This document shows positions 60,801 to 64,000 of a stretch of 64,000 bases of DNA, one piece after another. The DNA is from Acanthornis magna (Eukaryota; Chordata; Aves; Passeriformes; Acanthizidae), in contig JAWUZG010000036.1 of assembly GCA_036785705.1 (NCBI GenBank), positions 10,411,501 to 10,475,500 of the forward strand, read 5' to 3'. The translations under genes and the position numbers were made by a program. Positions within the stretch are counted from its first letter, which is position 1, and each line of letters begins with the position of its first letter. Below the pieces are notes generated by a model. The model was not told where the DNA came from, did no database searches, and saw nothing but the letters and a program-made list of their open reading frames with translations.

Positions 60801-62992
60801 AACAGAATAAGAAGGTATGTGGAAATGCTAGCCCAGATCTGCCAAAGTCCAGCATCAAGACTTCATGTCTGCTCAGGGAGGAATGAGAGGCCTTTCCAGC
60901 AAGTAGTCCACTTAAAATCAAACTCCATCTTCAACAGTTCCAGTGATGTTGGTATCCCCTGTTGGAATGGAGAGCGAGCTTTAGCTAAACTAAGCCTTTG
61001 AAAAGCCATACTTAGGTCTTGATCTTCAATTGGGAAATATCAATTTGCATGCCAATAAGACAATCTTTCCTGCCAGTTTCTTGTTTCTCCTCTGTCGTTC
61101 ACAGGGAGGGTCATGAGAGATGTCTTCTTATATTGCCTCACCCACAAGCATTCCAGCTTGTGTCTTGGACTTGTAGGGATTAAGTCAACTGTTACCTTGA
61201 AGCCAAATAAGTTACTGTCCAGTGCCTCAGCTCACTTTACTGGGTTTTTCACATTTTCCTTTCATGCTTCGTCTGTTAATTTGTCTGTAGCTACAGAGCC
61301 CTAAATTTAGAAATTTCACACCTTTCTTTGCATTCAGAAGTAATTAATCTCTGATTCACTGATAAGCATCCCTAATATATTCCTTTCTAAAGCTGCTTTT
61401 TGTTTTAAATATGAATATCTAGGACAACTTCCTGTGGACCACTTTGTAGTAAAGATTCATCACATAAAAGGAGAGATAAAAGTCTGAGCTTAAAGGTCCA
61501 TAGAGTAATGAATAAGAAAACCTTTGCTTCATATAAAATTATGCTTAAGTTTCAGGATATGAAGAAGAACATTTGGGGCAGTGTTGCCAAATTTTGGGTA
61601 GTGCCAAATTATTATAGATTTGCCCCGGTTATAATAACTATGAGATTTTTTTGAGAGCTAGCAGTCTCTCTTTTATTTACCTGGTAAACATTTCTTTTTG
61701 GTGTTCTAGGTGTTCTACCATATATTAAGTTCTACCATATTCCAGTTCTACCATATTAAGTTCTTCTACAGGCAGCTCATCTCCAGTGTAATAGGCAGAC
61801 TTTGAAGATTTGTTTCCTCCTCATTAGAGGGAAAAAAGAGGTTTTGATAAATTGCTTGTAAGAACCATTGCTTTCAGTTAAGTGCTATTTAGCCATGTGT
61901 TTCTAAGACACTATGTAAGTTTTTTTCCTGAGGTTTTGAAAATTTGAGGCTTCTGTTTAATAAGTGATAACTATTAGATTTCCTTCTTGTTTGGGACAAA
62001 TTCAAAATTGTGAATTCATTCAGATTCATAGAAAACTGGTAAAATATGAATAAGGATTCCATACATAAAAGCAAAGAATTTCATTGTATCAATCCCTATT
62101 AGTGTGTGCTTTTTTTTTGCCTTTTAAAATGTGTAATGTATTTCTCTACACAGATTTCCTTCAAAATATCATTCCAATTCAATGCATCGTACCTCCTGGA
62201 AAATGCTACTATTCATGTATATGCAACAAGGTTAGTTGCTGTCCTTGCCTTCTGTTCTTTTTTTCGGAAAGCTCTACAGTTTTGTGTTTCATAGTAAAAC
62301 ACAGGTGGCTTCTGAACTCACAAGTGCTTAAACCTTCTGTAGAGCTGGCACCCTTACAGATGCATTCAGTCCATCAGTGGATTGAGTGGACTAAATGAAT
62401 AGCTGTTACTCTCTATAGCCTGAGAGTTGCAAGTGAGTCATCATTTCCGGTTGTTTTACCTTCAGCAAAGGTTTATCCTCCTAGAGAATTACTGCATACT
62501 TTAGCATGAATCACAGTTAACAAAAAGCTCTGGCCTTCAAAGAGTGAGAGCATTGCAGACGTTGTCCCCAATAGGGTAAAGGAATGCACTTGCCATCAGT
62601 GTTTGCTATCCCTACAAAATCTGGGGATGGTGTGGCTCTTAATTGATCCATTTTCATTCAGTGACCTGCAGTCTGTAATTTTAACAAAGGTGCGTTTATG
62701 TGGTTGGGCTGGTGCAGGACTTTAGTTACTGGAAATAGTATTTTGAGTTTATTTTTAGGAGACTGTACTTAACTGGAAATGAGTAGTGTGCTTTCCAACC
62801 CAGAGCTGTAGATATTTCCATTTCCTAAGATCCCTTTCCACCCAGTAGTTGTGTTGTGTCTCCAGCGATCTGATCTGAGTGACATATGTCATTTTGTTTT
62901 AGTGACAGTGAAGAACCACCTGAAACCTTGAGTGACAACAGAGGACATGTTACAATTCCAGTAAAATATGAAGTAGGATTAATATTTGTAAG
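1543..62992 (+). CDS. ITGA1: Integrin alpha-1 (collagen/laminin receptor alpha chain), 23 coding exons, 3' end missing
   Basis: Type I membrane receptor subunit that pairs with integrin beta-1 and binds collagens and laminin. Twenty-three exons join in consistent phase into 944 complete codons with no stop. Layout: signal peptide about 1-18; propeller blades 1-2 about 19-155; I domain about 157-353 with MIDAS D168, S170, S172, T238, D271; C-helix motif SYSRGN at 302-307, typical of collagen-binding alpha chains; propeller blades 3-7 to about 645 with cation loops at D487-D495, D568-D576 and D630-D638; then thigh and calf domains. About a dozen N-glycosylation sequons are visible (for example in exons 4, 9, 11, 12, 17, 18, 21 and 22). 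Similarity to human alpha-1, from memory, is high throughout. The last exons, with calf-2 end, transmembrane segment and GFFKR-type tail, lie beyond the window. Intron 1 hosts PELO on the same strand. Confidence 0.97.
1897..1975. repeat. T/G-rich low-complexity tract
   Basis: Run of gtttg, gttgt and tttgg words on the plus strand, with almost no C or A. Confidence 0.8.
2760..2778. repeat. Homopolymer G19
   Basis: Nineteen consecutive G on the plus strand followed by cgggtagtgg. G-quadruplex-prone; its length is likely to be polymorphic or affected by sequencing error. Confidence 0.9.
3215..3290 (+). mobile_element. Degraded CR1 LINE fragment
   Basis: Words such as ctatgac, agactggaagagtt and aggcttgttta line up with the CR1 segment upstream of the usual 'cctggagaagagaaggctc' motif (recalled consensus). 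Short and diverged; edges approximate. Confidence 0.45.
4930..5066. repeat. T/G-rich tract with (TTG)n and (GT)n segments
   Basis: Includes gttgttgttgttgctgctg and a short gtgtatgtgtctgtgtg stretch. The apparent poly-Cys/Phe open frame here is a by-product of the repeat. Confidence 0.8.
5950..5965. repeat. A16 homopolymer
   Basis: Sixteen adenines after ttttattt. No retrocopy body or target-site duplication recognised beside it. Confidence 0.85.
6298..6665 (-). mobile_element. CR1 LINE, 3'-end fragment (minus strand)
   Basis: The plus strand starts with aatcatagaatcatag, the reverse complement of the CR1 terminal ATTCTATG repeat, followed by ggttggaatggacatt, the hallmark 3' UTR. Reading the minus strand, a remnant reverse-transcriptase ORF C-terminus is visible ([20 protein letters not shown]). 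5'-truncated as usual, with no coding capacity. Confidence 0.93.
6666..7019 (+). other. Gap between CR1 and the PELO island
   Basis: AT-rich sequence turning GC-rich after about 6850. No element recognised. Confidence 0.6.
7020..7845 (+). promoter_or_regulatory. PELO: PELO CpG-island promoter and 5' UTR
   Basis: CpG-dense, TATA-less region ending at the PELO start codon. GC boxes (gggcgg repeats) lie at about 7503-7524. NRF1-type palindromes: GCGCATGCGC at 7479-7488, GCGCGTGCGC at 7560-7569 and 7591-7600. The last fits the full YGCGCAYGCGCR consensus on the minus strand. A pyrimidine-rich CCGT/CTGT repeat (7661-7723) is probably in the 5' UTR. The transcription start is not determined; between about 7600 and 7660 is my guess. 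Confidence 0.7.
7661..7723. repeat. Degenerate (CCGT/CTGT)n microsatellite in PELO 5' leader
   Basis: About 63 bp of imperfect 4-bp units (tccg, tctg, tatc, gccc variants) between the NRF1 sites and the PELO ATG. On the sense strand it is nearly purine-free apart from the G of each unit. Confidence 0.85.
7846..8571 (+). CDS. PELO: PELO coding exon 1
   Basis: 242 codons from ATG to RSKFLQ, donor gtaagg, phase 0. It is very GC- and CpG-rich because the island extends through the exon. It holds the N-terminal domain and most of the central domain. Confidence 0.98.
7846..10109 (+). CDS. PELO: Pelota (ribosome rescue / no-go decay factor), complete, two coding exons
   Basis: A 385-residue protein, the same length as human PELO, joined from 7846-8571 and 9678-10109. 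Pelota (Dom34 in yeast) binds stalled ribosomes with the GTPase HBS1L and, with ABCE1, splits them in no-go and non-stop mRNA decay. Domains: N-terminal eRF1_1-like about 1-130, central eRF1_2-like about 136-268, C-terminal eRF1_3-like about 271-371. The central domain carries PGF at 210-212 and no GGQ, as expected for a rescue factor that cannot hydrolyse peptidyl-tRNA. A basic patch PRKRKG lies at 168-173, and the tail is acidic and serine-rich ([11 protein letters not shown]). The start has A at -3 in gccaagATGa. The gene is nested in ITGA1 intron 1 on the same strand, as in human. Confidence 0.98.
8572..9677 (+). other. PELO: PELO intron 1
   Basis: 1106-bp GT-AG intron between the two coding exons. 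AT-rich unique sequence; no gene, repeat or structured RNA recognised. Confidence 0.9.
9678..10109 (+). CDS. PELO: PELO coding exon 2
   Basis: Acceptor tttcactctag, 143 codons, then TGA at 10107-10109. It begins [18 protein letters not shown] and encodes the rest of the central domain and the C-terminal domain. Base composition is much less GC-rich than exon 1. Confidence 0.98.
   Translation, partial: VHSSSGHKYALKEALCDPAVTSRLSDTKAAGEVKALDDFYKMLQHEPDRAFYGLKHVEKASEAMAIDTLLISDELFRHQDVATRARYVKLVDSVRENMGTVRIFSSLHVSGEQLGQLTGVAAILRFPVAELSDQEDDSSSEED
10110..15786 (+). other. PELO 3' UTR and intergenic-like part of ITGA1 intron 1
   Basis: The proximal part must include the PELO 3' UTR. AATAAA hexamers occur at 11018-11023, 12472-12477, 12896-12901 and 14073-14078. 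The first is the nearest to the stop, 909 nt away, but has no obvious GU-rich element after it, so the true end is undecided. The rest is AT-rich unique sequence. A block at 15105-15220 is dense in TAAT cores. No convincing coding sequence was found. Confidence 0.6.
11018..11023 (+). terminator. PELO: Candidate PELO poly(A) signal
   Basis: First canonical AATAAA downstream of the PELO stop. Later hexamers at 12472, 12896 and 14073 are equally possible. Confidence 0.3.
15787..16500 (-). other. Candidate coding exon on minus strand, unknown product (second of a pair)
   Basis: A frame of about 238 codons is open from a strong minus-strand acceptor (ctttcctcacag, ending at 16501) to the CA repeat, where it reads alternating His-Thr before stopping near 15787. 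It has no ATG start, so it would only make sense as an internal or last exon. The first third is Ala/Leu/Val/Ser-rich. The middle part ([13 protein letters not shown], then [12 protein letters not shown]) looks coiled-coil-like. It is the longest frame outside recognised genes and CpG-driven shadows. I recognise no family. It may be a lineage-specific exon, a decayed gene or chance. Confidence 0.25.
15801..15858. repeat. (GT)n microsatellite
   Basis: About 29 GT units with one gtgc interruption near the right end. Probably polymorphic. Confidence 0.95.
16822..16896 (-). other. Candidate upstream exon on minus strand (first of a pair)
   Basis: A 75-nt minus-strand segment is bounded by a pyrimidine-rich acceptor (tttgcttatcacacag) and a good donor (CAG then gtatga). 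It is open in the frame (ending [10 protein letters not shown]) that joins in phase 0, across a 321-bp intron, to the frame starting at 16500. A second frame through the same junction also stays open for about 90 codons, so frame choice is not certain. Confidence 0.22.
16897..30293 (+). other. ITGA1: ITGA1 intron 1, 3' part
   Basis: About 13 kb of AT-rich, mostly single-copy sequence. Only minor simple repeats are visible: a short TA run near 24535-24547 and A14 at 26155-26168. No CR1, LTR or gene recognised. Open frames of up to about 116 codons are what chance gives in this composition. Confidence 0.65.
26155..26168. repeat. A14 homopolymer
   Basis: Fourteen adenines followed by gggtgcc. 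No retrocopy recognised. Confidence 0.8.
30294..30414 (+). CDS. ITGA1: ITGA1 coding exon 2
   Basis: Acceptor tttttttaaag, donor gtaagc; 121 nt. It finishes the signal peptide and starts the mature chain and propeller blade 1 ([12 protein letters not shown], then [15 protein letters not shown]). The last codon (Trp50) is split with exon 3. A branch-point-like tactgat lies just upstream. The mature N terminus lacks the Phe that precedes NVDVKN in human. Confidence 0.95.
30415..32574 (+). other. ITGA1: ITGA1 intron 2
   Basis: GT-AG intron of unique sequence with short frames on both strands. Nothing recognised. Confidence 0.85.
32575..32687 (+). CDS. ITGA1: ITGA1 coding exon 3
   Basis: Acceptor ttcatttgcag, donor gtatga; 113 nt, entered in phase 2 and left in phase 1. 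It encodes the blade 1 FG-GAP segment ([20 protein letters not shown]) with the conserved CPVG cysteine. Confidence 0.96.
32688..33669 (+). other. ITGA1: ITGA1 intron 3
   Basis: GT-AG intron; AT-rich, nothing recognised. Confidence 0.85.
33670..33758 (+). CDS. ITGA1: ITGA1 coding exon 4
   Basis: Acceptor atttatag, donor gtaaga; 89 nt, ends in phase 0. It encodes the start of blade 2 ([20 protein letters not shown]) with an N-M-T glycosylation sequon. Only an 89-bp intron separates it from exon 5. Confidence 0.96.
33848..33962 (+). CDS. ITGA1: ITGA1 coding exon 5
   Basis: Acceptor tttttaaag, donor gtatgc; 115 nt, phase 0 to phase 1. It completes blade 2 ([20 protein letters not shown], with paired cysteines) and leads into the linker before the I domain. 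Confidence 0.96.
33963..34624 (+). other. ITGA1: ITGA1 intron 5
   Basis: GT-AG intron containing an A19 run at 34041-34059. Otherwise unremarkable. Confidence 0.85.
34041..34059. repeat. A19 homopolymer
   Basis: Nineteen adenines following cataggcatacc, about 80 bp into intron 5. Confidence 0.9.
34625..34752 (+). CDS. ITGA1: ITGA1 coding exon 6 (I-domain start, MIDAS DxSxS)
   Basis: Acceptor tttgtgttgcag, donor gtaaca; 128 nt. It starts the inserted vWFA domain with [17 protein letters not shown]168, S170 and S172 form the metal-binding DxSxS motif that coordinates the collagen-contacting cation. Confidence 0.97.
35296..35380. mobile_element. Ancient palindromic MITE-like element
   Basis: The left arm begins gggccaaattcccagctg; the right arm ends cctgaggatctggc. 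The reverse complement of the right arm aligns with the left over about 37 bp at moderate identity around a centre near tcagaattaatgg. The consensus words (GGCCAGATCCTCAG, TGGAGCTA) match, from memory, palindromic non-autonomous DNA transposons common in crocodilians and turtles (Chompy-like). The family name is tentative. Confidence 0.55.
37601..37617. repeat. T17 homopolymer
   Basis: Seventeen thymines after gagagaacac. No associated retrocopy seen. Confidence 0.9.
40610..40758 (+). CDS. ITGA1: ITGA1 coding exon 7 (I domain, MIDAS Thr)
   Basis: Acceptor gtgtgtttcag, donor gtacgt; 149 nt, ends in phase 2. It encodes [14 protein letters not shown] through [16 protein letters not shown]238 is the MIDAS threonine. 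Residue 236 is Thr (ACG at 40721-40723), where I recall Arg in human alpha-1. Confidence 0.97.
40759..42492 (+). other. ITGA1: ITGA1 intron 7
   Basis: GT-AG intron. A slightly GC-richer stretch (41650-42080) carries a chance 142-codon frame without an ATG start. No repeat recognised. Confidence 0.8.
42493..42643 (+). CDS. ITGA1: ITGA1 coding exon 8 (I domain, MIDAS Asp)
   Basis: Acceptor tggtccctttag, donor gtaagt; 151 nt, ends in phase 0. It contains the strand and loop [13 protein letters not shown] with MIDAS residue D271, followed by [12 protein letters not shown]. Confidence 0.97.
42644..44214 (+). other. ITGA1: ITGA1 intron 8
   Basis: GT-AG intron, AT-rich, nothing recognised. Confidence 0.85.
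44215..44380 (+). CDS. ITGA1: ITGA1 coding exon 9 (I domain C-helix and alpha-7)
   Basis: Acceptor ttctctttag, donor gtatga; 166 nt. It encodes [15 protein letters not shown], including the C-helix segment found only in collagen-binding alpha chains, and ends with the alpha-7 helix [10 protein letters not shown] that relays I-domain opening. Confidence 0.97.
44381..48616 (+). other. ITGA1: ITGA1 intron 9
   Basis: 4.2-kb AT-rich intron. Moderately GC-richer patches near 45700-45900 and 47260-47360 carry no recognisable element. Confidence 0.8.
48617..48690 (+). CDS. ITGA1: ITGA1 coding exon 10
   Basis: Acceptor tgtttaatag, donor gtaaac; 74 nt, the shortest internal exon apart from exon 22. 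It encodes the return from the I domain into the propeller ([18 protein letters not shown]). Confidence 0.96.
49050..49462 (+). mobile_element. CR1 LINE, 3' fragment (plus strand)
   Basis: Successive CR1 landmarks in order: gggccacaaagatgacc, ttggagaagagaaggatcc, agcagccttctagtactt, gatgttaggaagaaattg, and ggaggtgctgaaagccagg. A degenerate ctatgaccctatgatt tail ends it. The reading frame is broken. The 5' edge is approximate. Confidence 0.9.
49555..49592. repeat. 18-bp direct repeat, 20-bp period
   Basis: aaagatgattcacataga occurs twice (49555-49572 and 49575-49592), separated by 2 bp, 30 bp upstream of exon 11. Confidence 0.9.
49623..49767 (+). CDS. ITGA1: ITGA1 coding exon 11
   Basis: Acceptor tccccttaag, donor gtaaga; 145 nt. 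It encodes the blade 3 start ([19 protein letters not shown]) and a variable loop with an N-D-T sequon. An 18-bp sequence duplicated with a 20-bp period ends 30 bp before the exon. Confidence 0.96.
49768..50872 (+). other. ITGA1: ITGA1 intron 11
   Basis: GT-AG intron of unique sequence. The open frame that runs into exon 12 from 50758 is intronic read-through. Confidence 0.85.
50873..51015 (+). CDS. ITGA1: ITGA1 coding exon 12
   Basis: Acceptor ctgcttcctag, donor gtaagt; 143 nt, ends in phase 0. It encodes [20 protein letters not shown] and [12 protein letters not shown], the strands of blade 4 with an N-H-T sequon. Confidence 0.96.
51620..51642. repeat. (AATC)n microsatellite
   Basis: About 5.5 units of aatc just upstream of the CR1 fragment. 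Confidence 0.85.
51665..52062 (+). mobile_element. CR1 LINE, 3' fragment (plus strand) with terminal repeat
   Basis: Starts near gatattagggaactggg and ends attctgtgattctgtgat, the diagnostic CR1 terminal octamer repeat. The minus complement of this end matches the tail at 6298. A residual ORF2 C-terminus is readable ([17 protein letters not shown], then CWNRLSREV). Truncated, no coding capacity. Confidence 0.95.
52658..52801 (+). CDS. ITGA1: ITGA1 coding exon 13 (first Ca-binding loop)
   Basis: Acceptor gtttacccacag, donor gtaagg; 144 nt, phase 0 on both sides. The FG-GAP cation loop DIDRDSFTD (D487, D489, D491, D495) is followed by [20 protein letters not shown]. Confidence 0.97.
52802..54167 (+). 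other. ITGA1: ITGA1 intron 13
   Basis: GT-AG intron; contains a non-ATG 150-codon frame judged to be chance. Nothing else recognised. Confidence 0.85.
54168..54422 (+). CDS. ITGA1: ITGA1 coding exon 14 (second Ca-binding loop)
   Basis: Acceptor gctcttccacag, donor gtatga; 255 nt, the longest exon, phase 0 on both sides. A cysteine cluster ([16 protein letters not shown]) is followed by [19 protein letters not shown]. The cation loop uses D568, N570, D572 and D576. Confidence 0.97.
54423..54844 (+). other. ITGA1: ITGA1 intron 14
   Basis: GT-AG intron of 422 bp. Nothing recognised. Confidence 0.9.
54845..54975 (+). CDS. ITGA1: ITGA1 coding exon 15 (third Ca-binding loop)
   Basis: Acceptor catttcacag, donor gtatgg; 131 nt, ends in phase 2. 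It encodes [20 protein letters not shown] with loop residues D630, N632, D634 and D638, and closes the propeller with [13 protein letters not shown]. Confidence 0.97.
54976..56866 (+). other. ITGA1: ITGA1 intron 15
   Basis: GT-AG intron of unique sequence except for a short CR1 3' end near 56710-56766, about 100 bp upstream of exon 16. Confidence 0.85.
56710..56766 (+). mobile_element. CR1 LINE 3'-terminal scrap
   Basis: tagctggactcaatgatg, then cttttccaacctaaatgatt, matches the last bases of the CR1 3' UTR on the plus strand. Very short. Confidence 0.75.
56867..57030 (+). CDS. ITGA1: ITGA1 coding exon 16 (thigh domain start)
   Basis: Acceptor gtttttttaag, donor gtaagt; 164 nt. It encodes [20 protein letters not shown] and paired cysteines ([19 protein letters not shown]), the start of the thigh beta-sandwich. 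It diverges more from human than the propeller does. Confidence 0.95.
57221..57357 (+). CDS. ITGA1: ITGA1 coding exon 17 (thigh), followed by a GC donor
   Basis: Acceptor cctcctttgcag; 137 nt. It encodes [20 protein letters not shown] and then [11 protein letters not shown]. The exon end that keeps the frame is followed by gcaagt, a non-canonical GC donor with otherwise perfect consensus. The neighbouring GT four bases on would shift the frame into an immediate stop. Confidence 0.94.
57358..58293 (+). other. ITGA1: ITGA1 intron 17 (GC-AG)
   Basis: Starts gcaagt and ends ttctag. The frame demands the GC donor. No element recognised inside. Confidence 0.85.
58294..58404 (+). CDS. ITGA1: ITGA1 coding exon 18 (thigh)
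   Basis: Acceptor ttatgttctag, donor gtaagt; 111 nt, phase 0 on both sides. It encodes [19 protein letters not shown] and then [15 protein letters not shown], with an N-F-S sequon. Confidence 0.95.
58405..58943 (+). other. ITGA1: ITGA1 intron 18
   Basis: GT-AG intron of 539 bp, nothing recognised. Confidence 0.9.
58944..59029 (+). CDS. ITGA1: ITGA1 coding exon 19
   Basis: Acceptor atttttgcag, donor gtaact; 86 nt, ends in phase 2. It encodes [19 protein letters not shown], with the cysteine pair at the thigh/calf boundary. Confidence 0.95.
59231..59366 (+). CDS. ITGA1: ITGA1 coding exon 20 (calf-1)
   Basis: Acceptor ttgttttacag, donor gtagga; 136 nt, ends in phase 0. It encodes [20 protein letters not shown] and then [12 protein letters not shown], the calf-1 beta strands. 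Confidence 0.96.
59367..60352 (+). other. ITGA1: ITGA1 intron 20
   Basis: GT-AG intron of 986 bp, nothing recognised. Confidence 0.9.
60353..60433 (+). CDS. ITGA1: ITGA1 coding exon 21 (calf-1)
   Basis: Acceptor tttccctttag, donor gtaaaa; 81 nt, phase 0 on both sides. It encodes [20 protein letters not shown] with an N-I-T sequon. The residues after it (FLKTAEE) replace FLRRGEM in human. Confidence 0.95.
60434..62153 (+). other. ITGA1: ITGA1 intron 21
   Basis: GT-AG intron with a perfect 9-bp hairpin (60729-60752) and a short tandem repeat (61712-61769). Otherwise unique. Confidence 0.85.
61712..61769. repeat. Short imperfect tandem repeat
   Basis: gttctaccatat starts three successive units of 17, 16 and 15 bp (61712, 61729, 61745), followed by a partial fourth unit at 61760. 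Confidence 0.9.
62154..62230 (+). CDS. ITGA1: ITGA1 coding exon 22 (calf-1)
   Basis: Acceptor tctctacacag, donor gttagt; 77 nt, ends in phase 2. It encodes [20 protein letters not shown] with two N-glycosylation sequons (N-A-S and N-A-T). Confidence 0.95.
62231..62902 (+). other. ITGA1: ITGA1 intron 22
   Basis: GT-AG intron of 672 bp, nothing recognised. Confidence 0.9.
62903..62992 (+). CDS. ITGA1: ITGA1 coding exon 23 (last exon in window; donor ambiguous)
   Basis: Acceptor attttgttttag. It encodes [13 protein letters not shown] and then [13 protein letters not shown]. Two donors lie 5 bp apart: gtaagg after 62987 (phase 0) and gtattg after 62992 (phase 2). The missing next exon is needed to choose. 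In human the segment continues FYSSASEYH, and no such sequence occurs in the remaining 1 kb. Confidence 0.88.
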
Positions 62993-64000
62993 GTATTGAC
63001 ACTTCTCTGTACTTTATTTGCTAGCATAGTAAGTTGCAGATGTTCAAAGAGAATACAGTATTGTTTTGTTGTTGAAATGTGCTCAGTATCTACAGACAAC
63101 AGCTTCAAAGCTCATAAAGCAGAAGCACAGGCTTCAGTGAAAAAAGAAGTCATGAAATAATGGAAGAGTTACTGTCCTTGTCTTGCTGAAAATCTGTTTT
63201 ATCTATTTAAATTTGCTCTGCAGTTTGCAAGTACAACAGCAGCTTTTGTTGGTTCCTGTACTTTGCTGTATTCATTCAAAGGTGTTTCAGGTACATAAGA
63301 AAGCAGATACTTCCAGCTTCCTGATGGCCAGGGGTTTGTATCACTATAATATTGCATGGTGTAGTGTTTGATTTCCGTCTTCAAAAATTAGCCTTAGTTT
63401 TAAGTTTTGAGCATTTTTCTTTTTAAGTTCAGGCTTATACTTTAATGCAGGTCTCATAGTATGCTTTCTTTTCAGAAATATCCATAATTCAGTTAGATTC
63501 CATCCCTGAAAAGCATTCTGAACACTATGGGAAAACAGCATTTCATGGTGTGCAAGTGGAAATTATTAAGCCAAATTCATTCTGGATGCATTTCATGGTA
63601 CAAACCCAGCCTTTTTTGTCCCATAGGGAATAAGGCTGAATTTAGAACATACTGGTTTTGTTCTGTTTTTGCTTGGTTCTGTCTTTTCCAGGATCCTGCC
63701 TGTTTCACATGGCAATGCCCAGGACAAGGGACTGCACAATTAGAATAAGGACAGCAAAATCAGACCCTAATGTGTTAATTTTGTGAATAATATTTTCTTT
63801 TTTTGTAGTTATATCTGAATAAAACATTCTAAATGTACATAATAAATAGTGGGGCCTATTCAGAGAACAGAGCATTTGAACTTCAGTGGATGTAGTAGTG
63901 TACTTGTAATTGCAAGAGTGGTCCTGAAATTCACAAAATAATGAAAATACCTGTATTATTAACTCCAAGAGGTTTTTATGAAGTTTGTGTGCTTATTAAT
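62993..64000 (+). other. ITGA1: ITGA1 intron 23, partial
   Basis: Intron sequence to the window edge. I looked for the next exon (human FYSSASEYH, then NETVPEVINS) and did not find it. Confidence 0.8.

Noticed and set aside
1..64000. CRISPR arrays, prophage, operons, tRNA or rRNA genes
   Set aside because: No regularly spaced repeats, no bacterial gene layout, and no tRNA or rRNA signatures were seen on either strand.

Overview
The window is vertebrate nuclear DNA, most likely from a bird. Two recognisable genes match amniote proteins closely. The only clear interspersed repeats are 3'-truncated CR1 LINEs with the typical (ATTCTATG)-type tail, and repeat density is low. There are no bacterial-style operons, CRISPR arrays or tRNA/rRNA genes. 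From known synteny (human 5q11; chromosome Z in chicken) a Z-linked locus is likely, but this cannot be read from the sequence itself.

Layout: positions 1-1542 hold the upstream region and CpG-rich promoter of ITGA1 (integrin alpha-1). The short coding exon 1 (1543-1570) opens the gene. Intron 1 is about 28.7 kb (1571-30293) and contains, on the same strand, the complete two-coding-exon PELO (pelota) gene with its own CpG island and NRF1-type promoter (about 7020-10109). From 30294 to 62992, coding exons 2-23 of ITGA1 follow. Every junction was checked: phases match, and the frame stays open for 944 complete codons. The gene runs off the right edge. By comparison with human alpha-1, about 210 C-terminal residues (end of the calf region, transmembrane segment, cytoplasmic tail) lie outside.

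Function: ITGA1 encodes the collagen/laminin-binding alpha-1 chain that pairs with beta-1 at the plasma membrane. The window covers the signal peptide, the seven-blade propeller with the inserted I (vWFA) domain and its MIDAS, three calcium-binding DxD/NxD-type loops, the thigh and most of the calf region. PELO encodes the cytoplasmic ribosome-rescue factor that works with HBS1L and ABCE1. The two are linked by nested gene architecture, not by pathway.

Points worth following up: a two-exon spliceable open frame on the minus strand of intron 1 (16896-15787) that I cannot assign; a substitution at the I-domain position thought to tune collagen-type preference; a GC-AG intron after exon 17; a tandem donor at exon 23; and a fossil palindromic MITE-like element at 35.3 kb. 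Most other open frames are chance or shadows.
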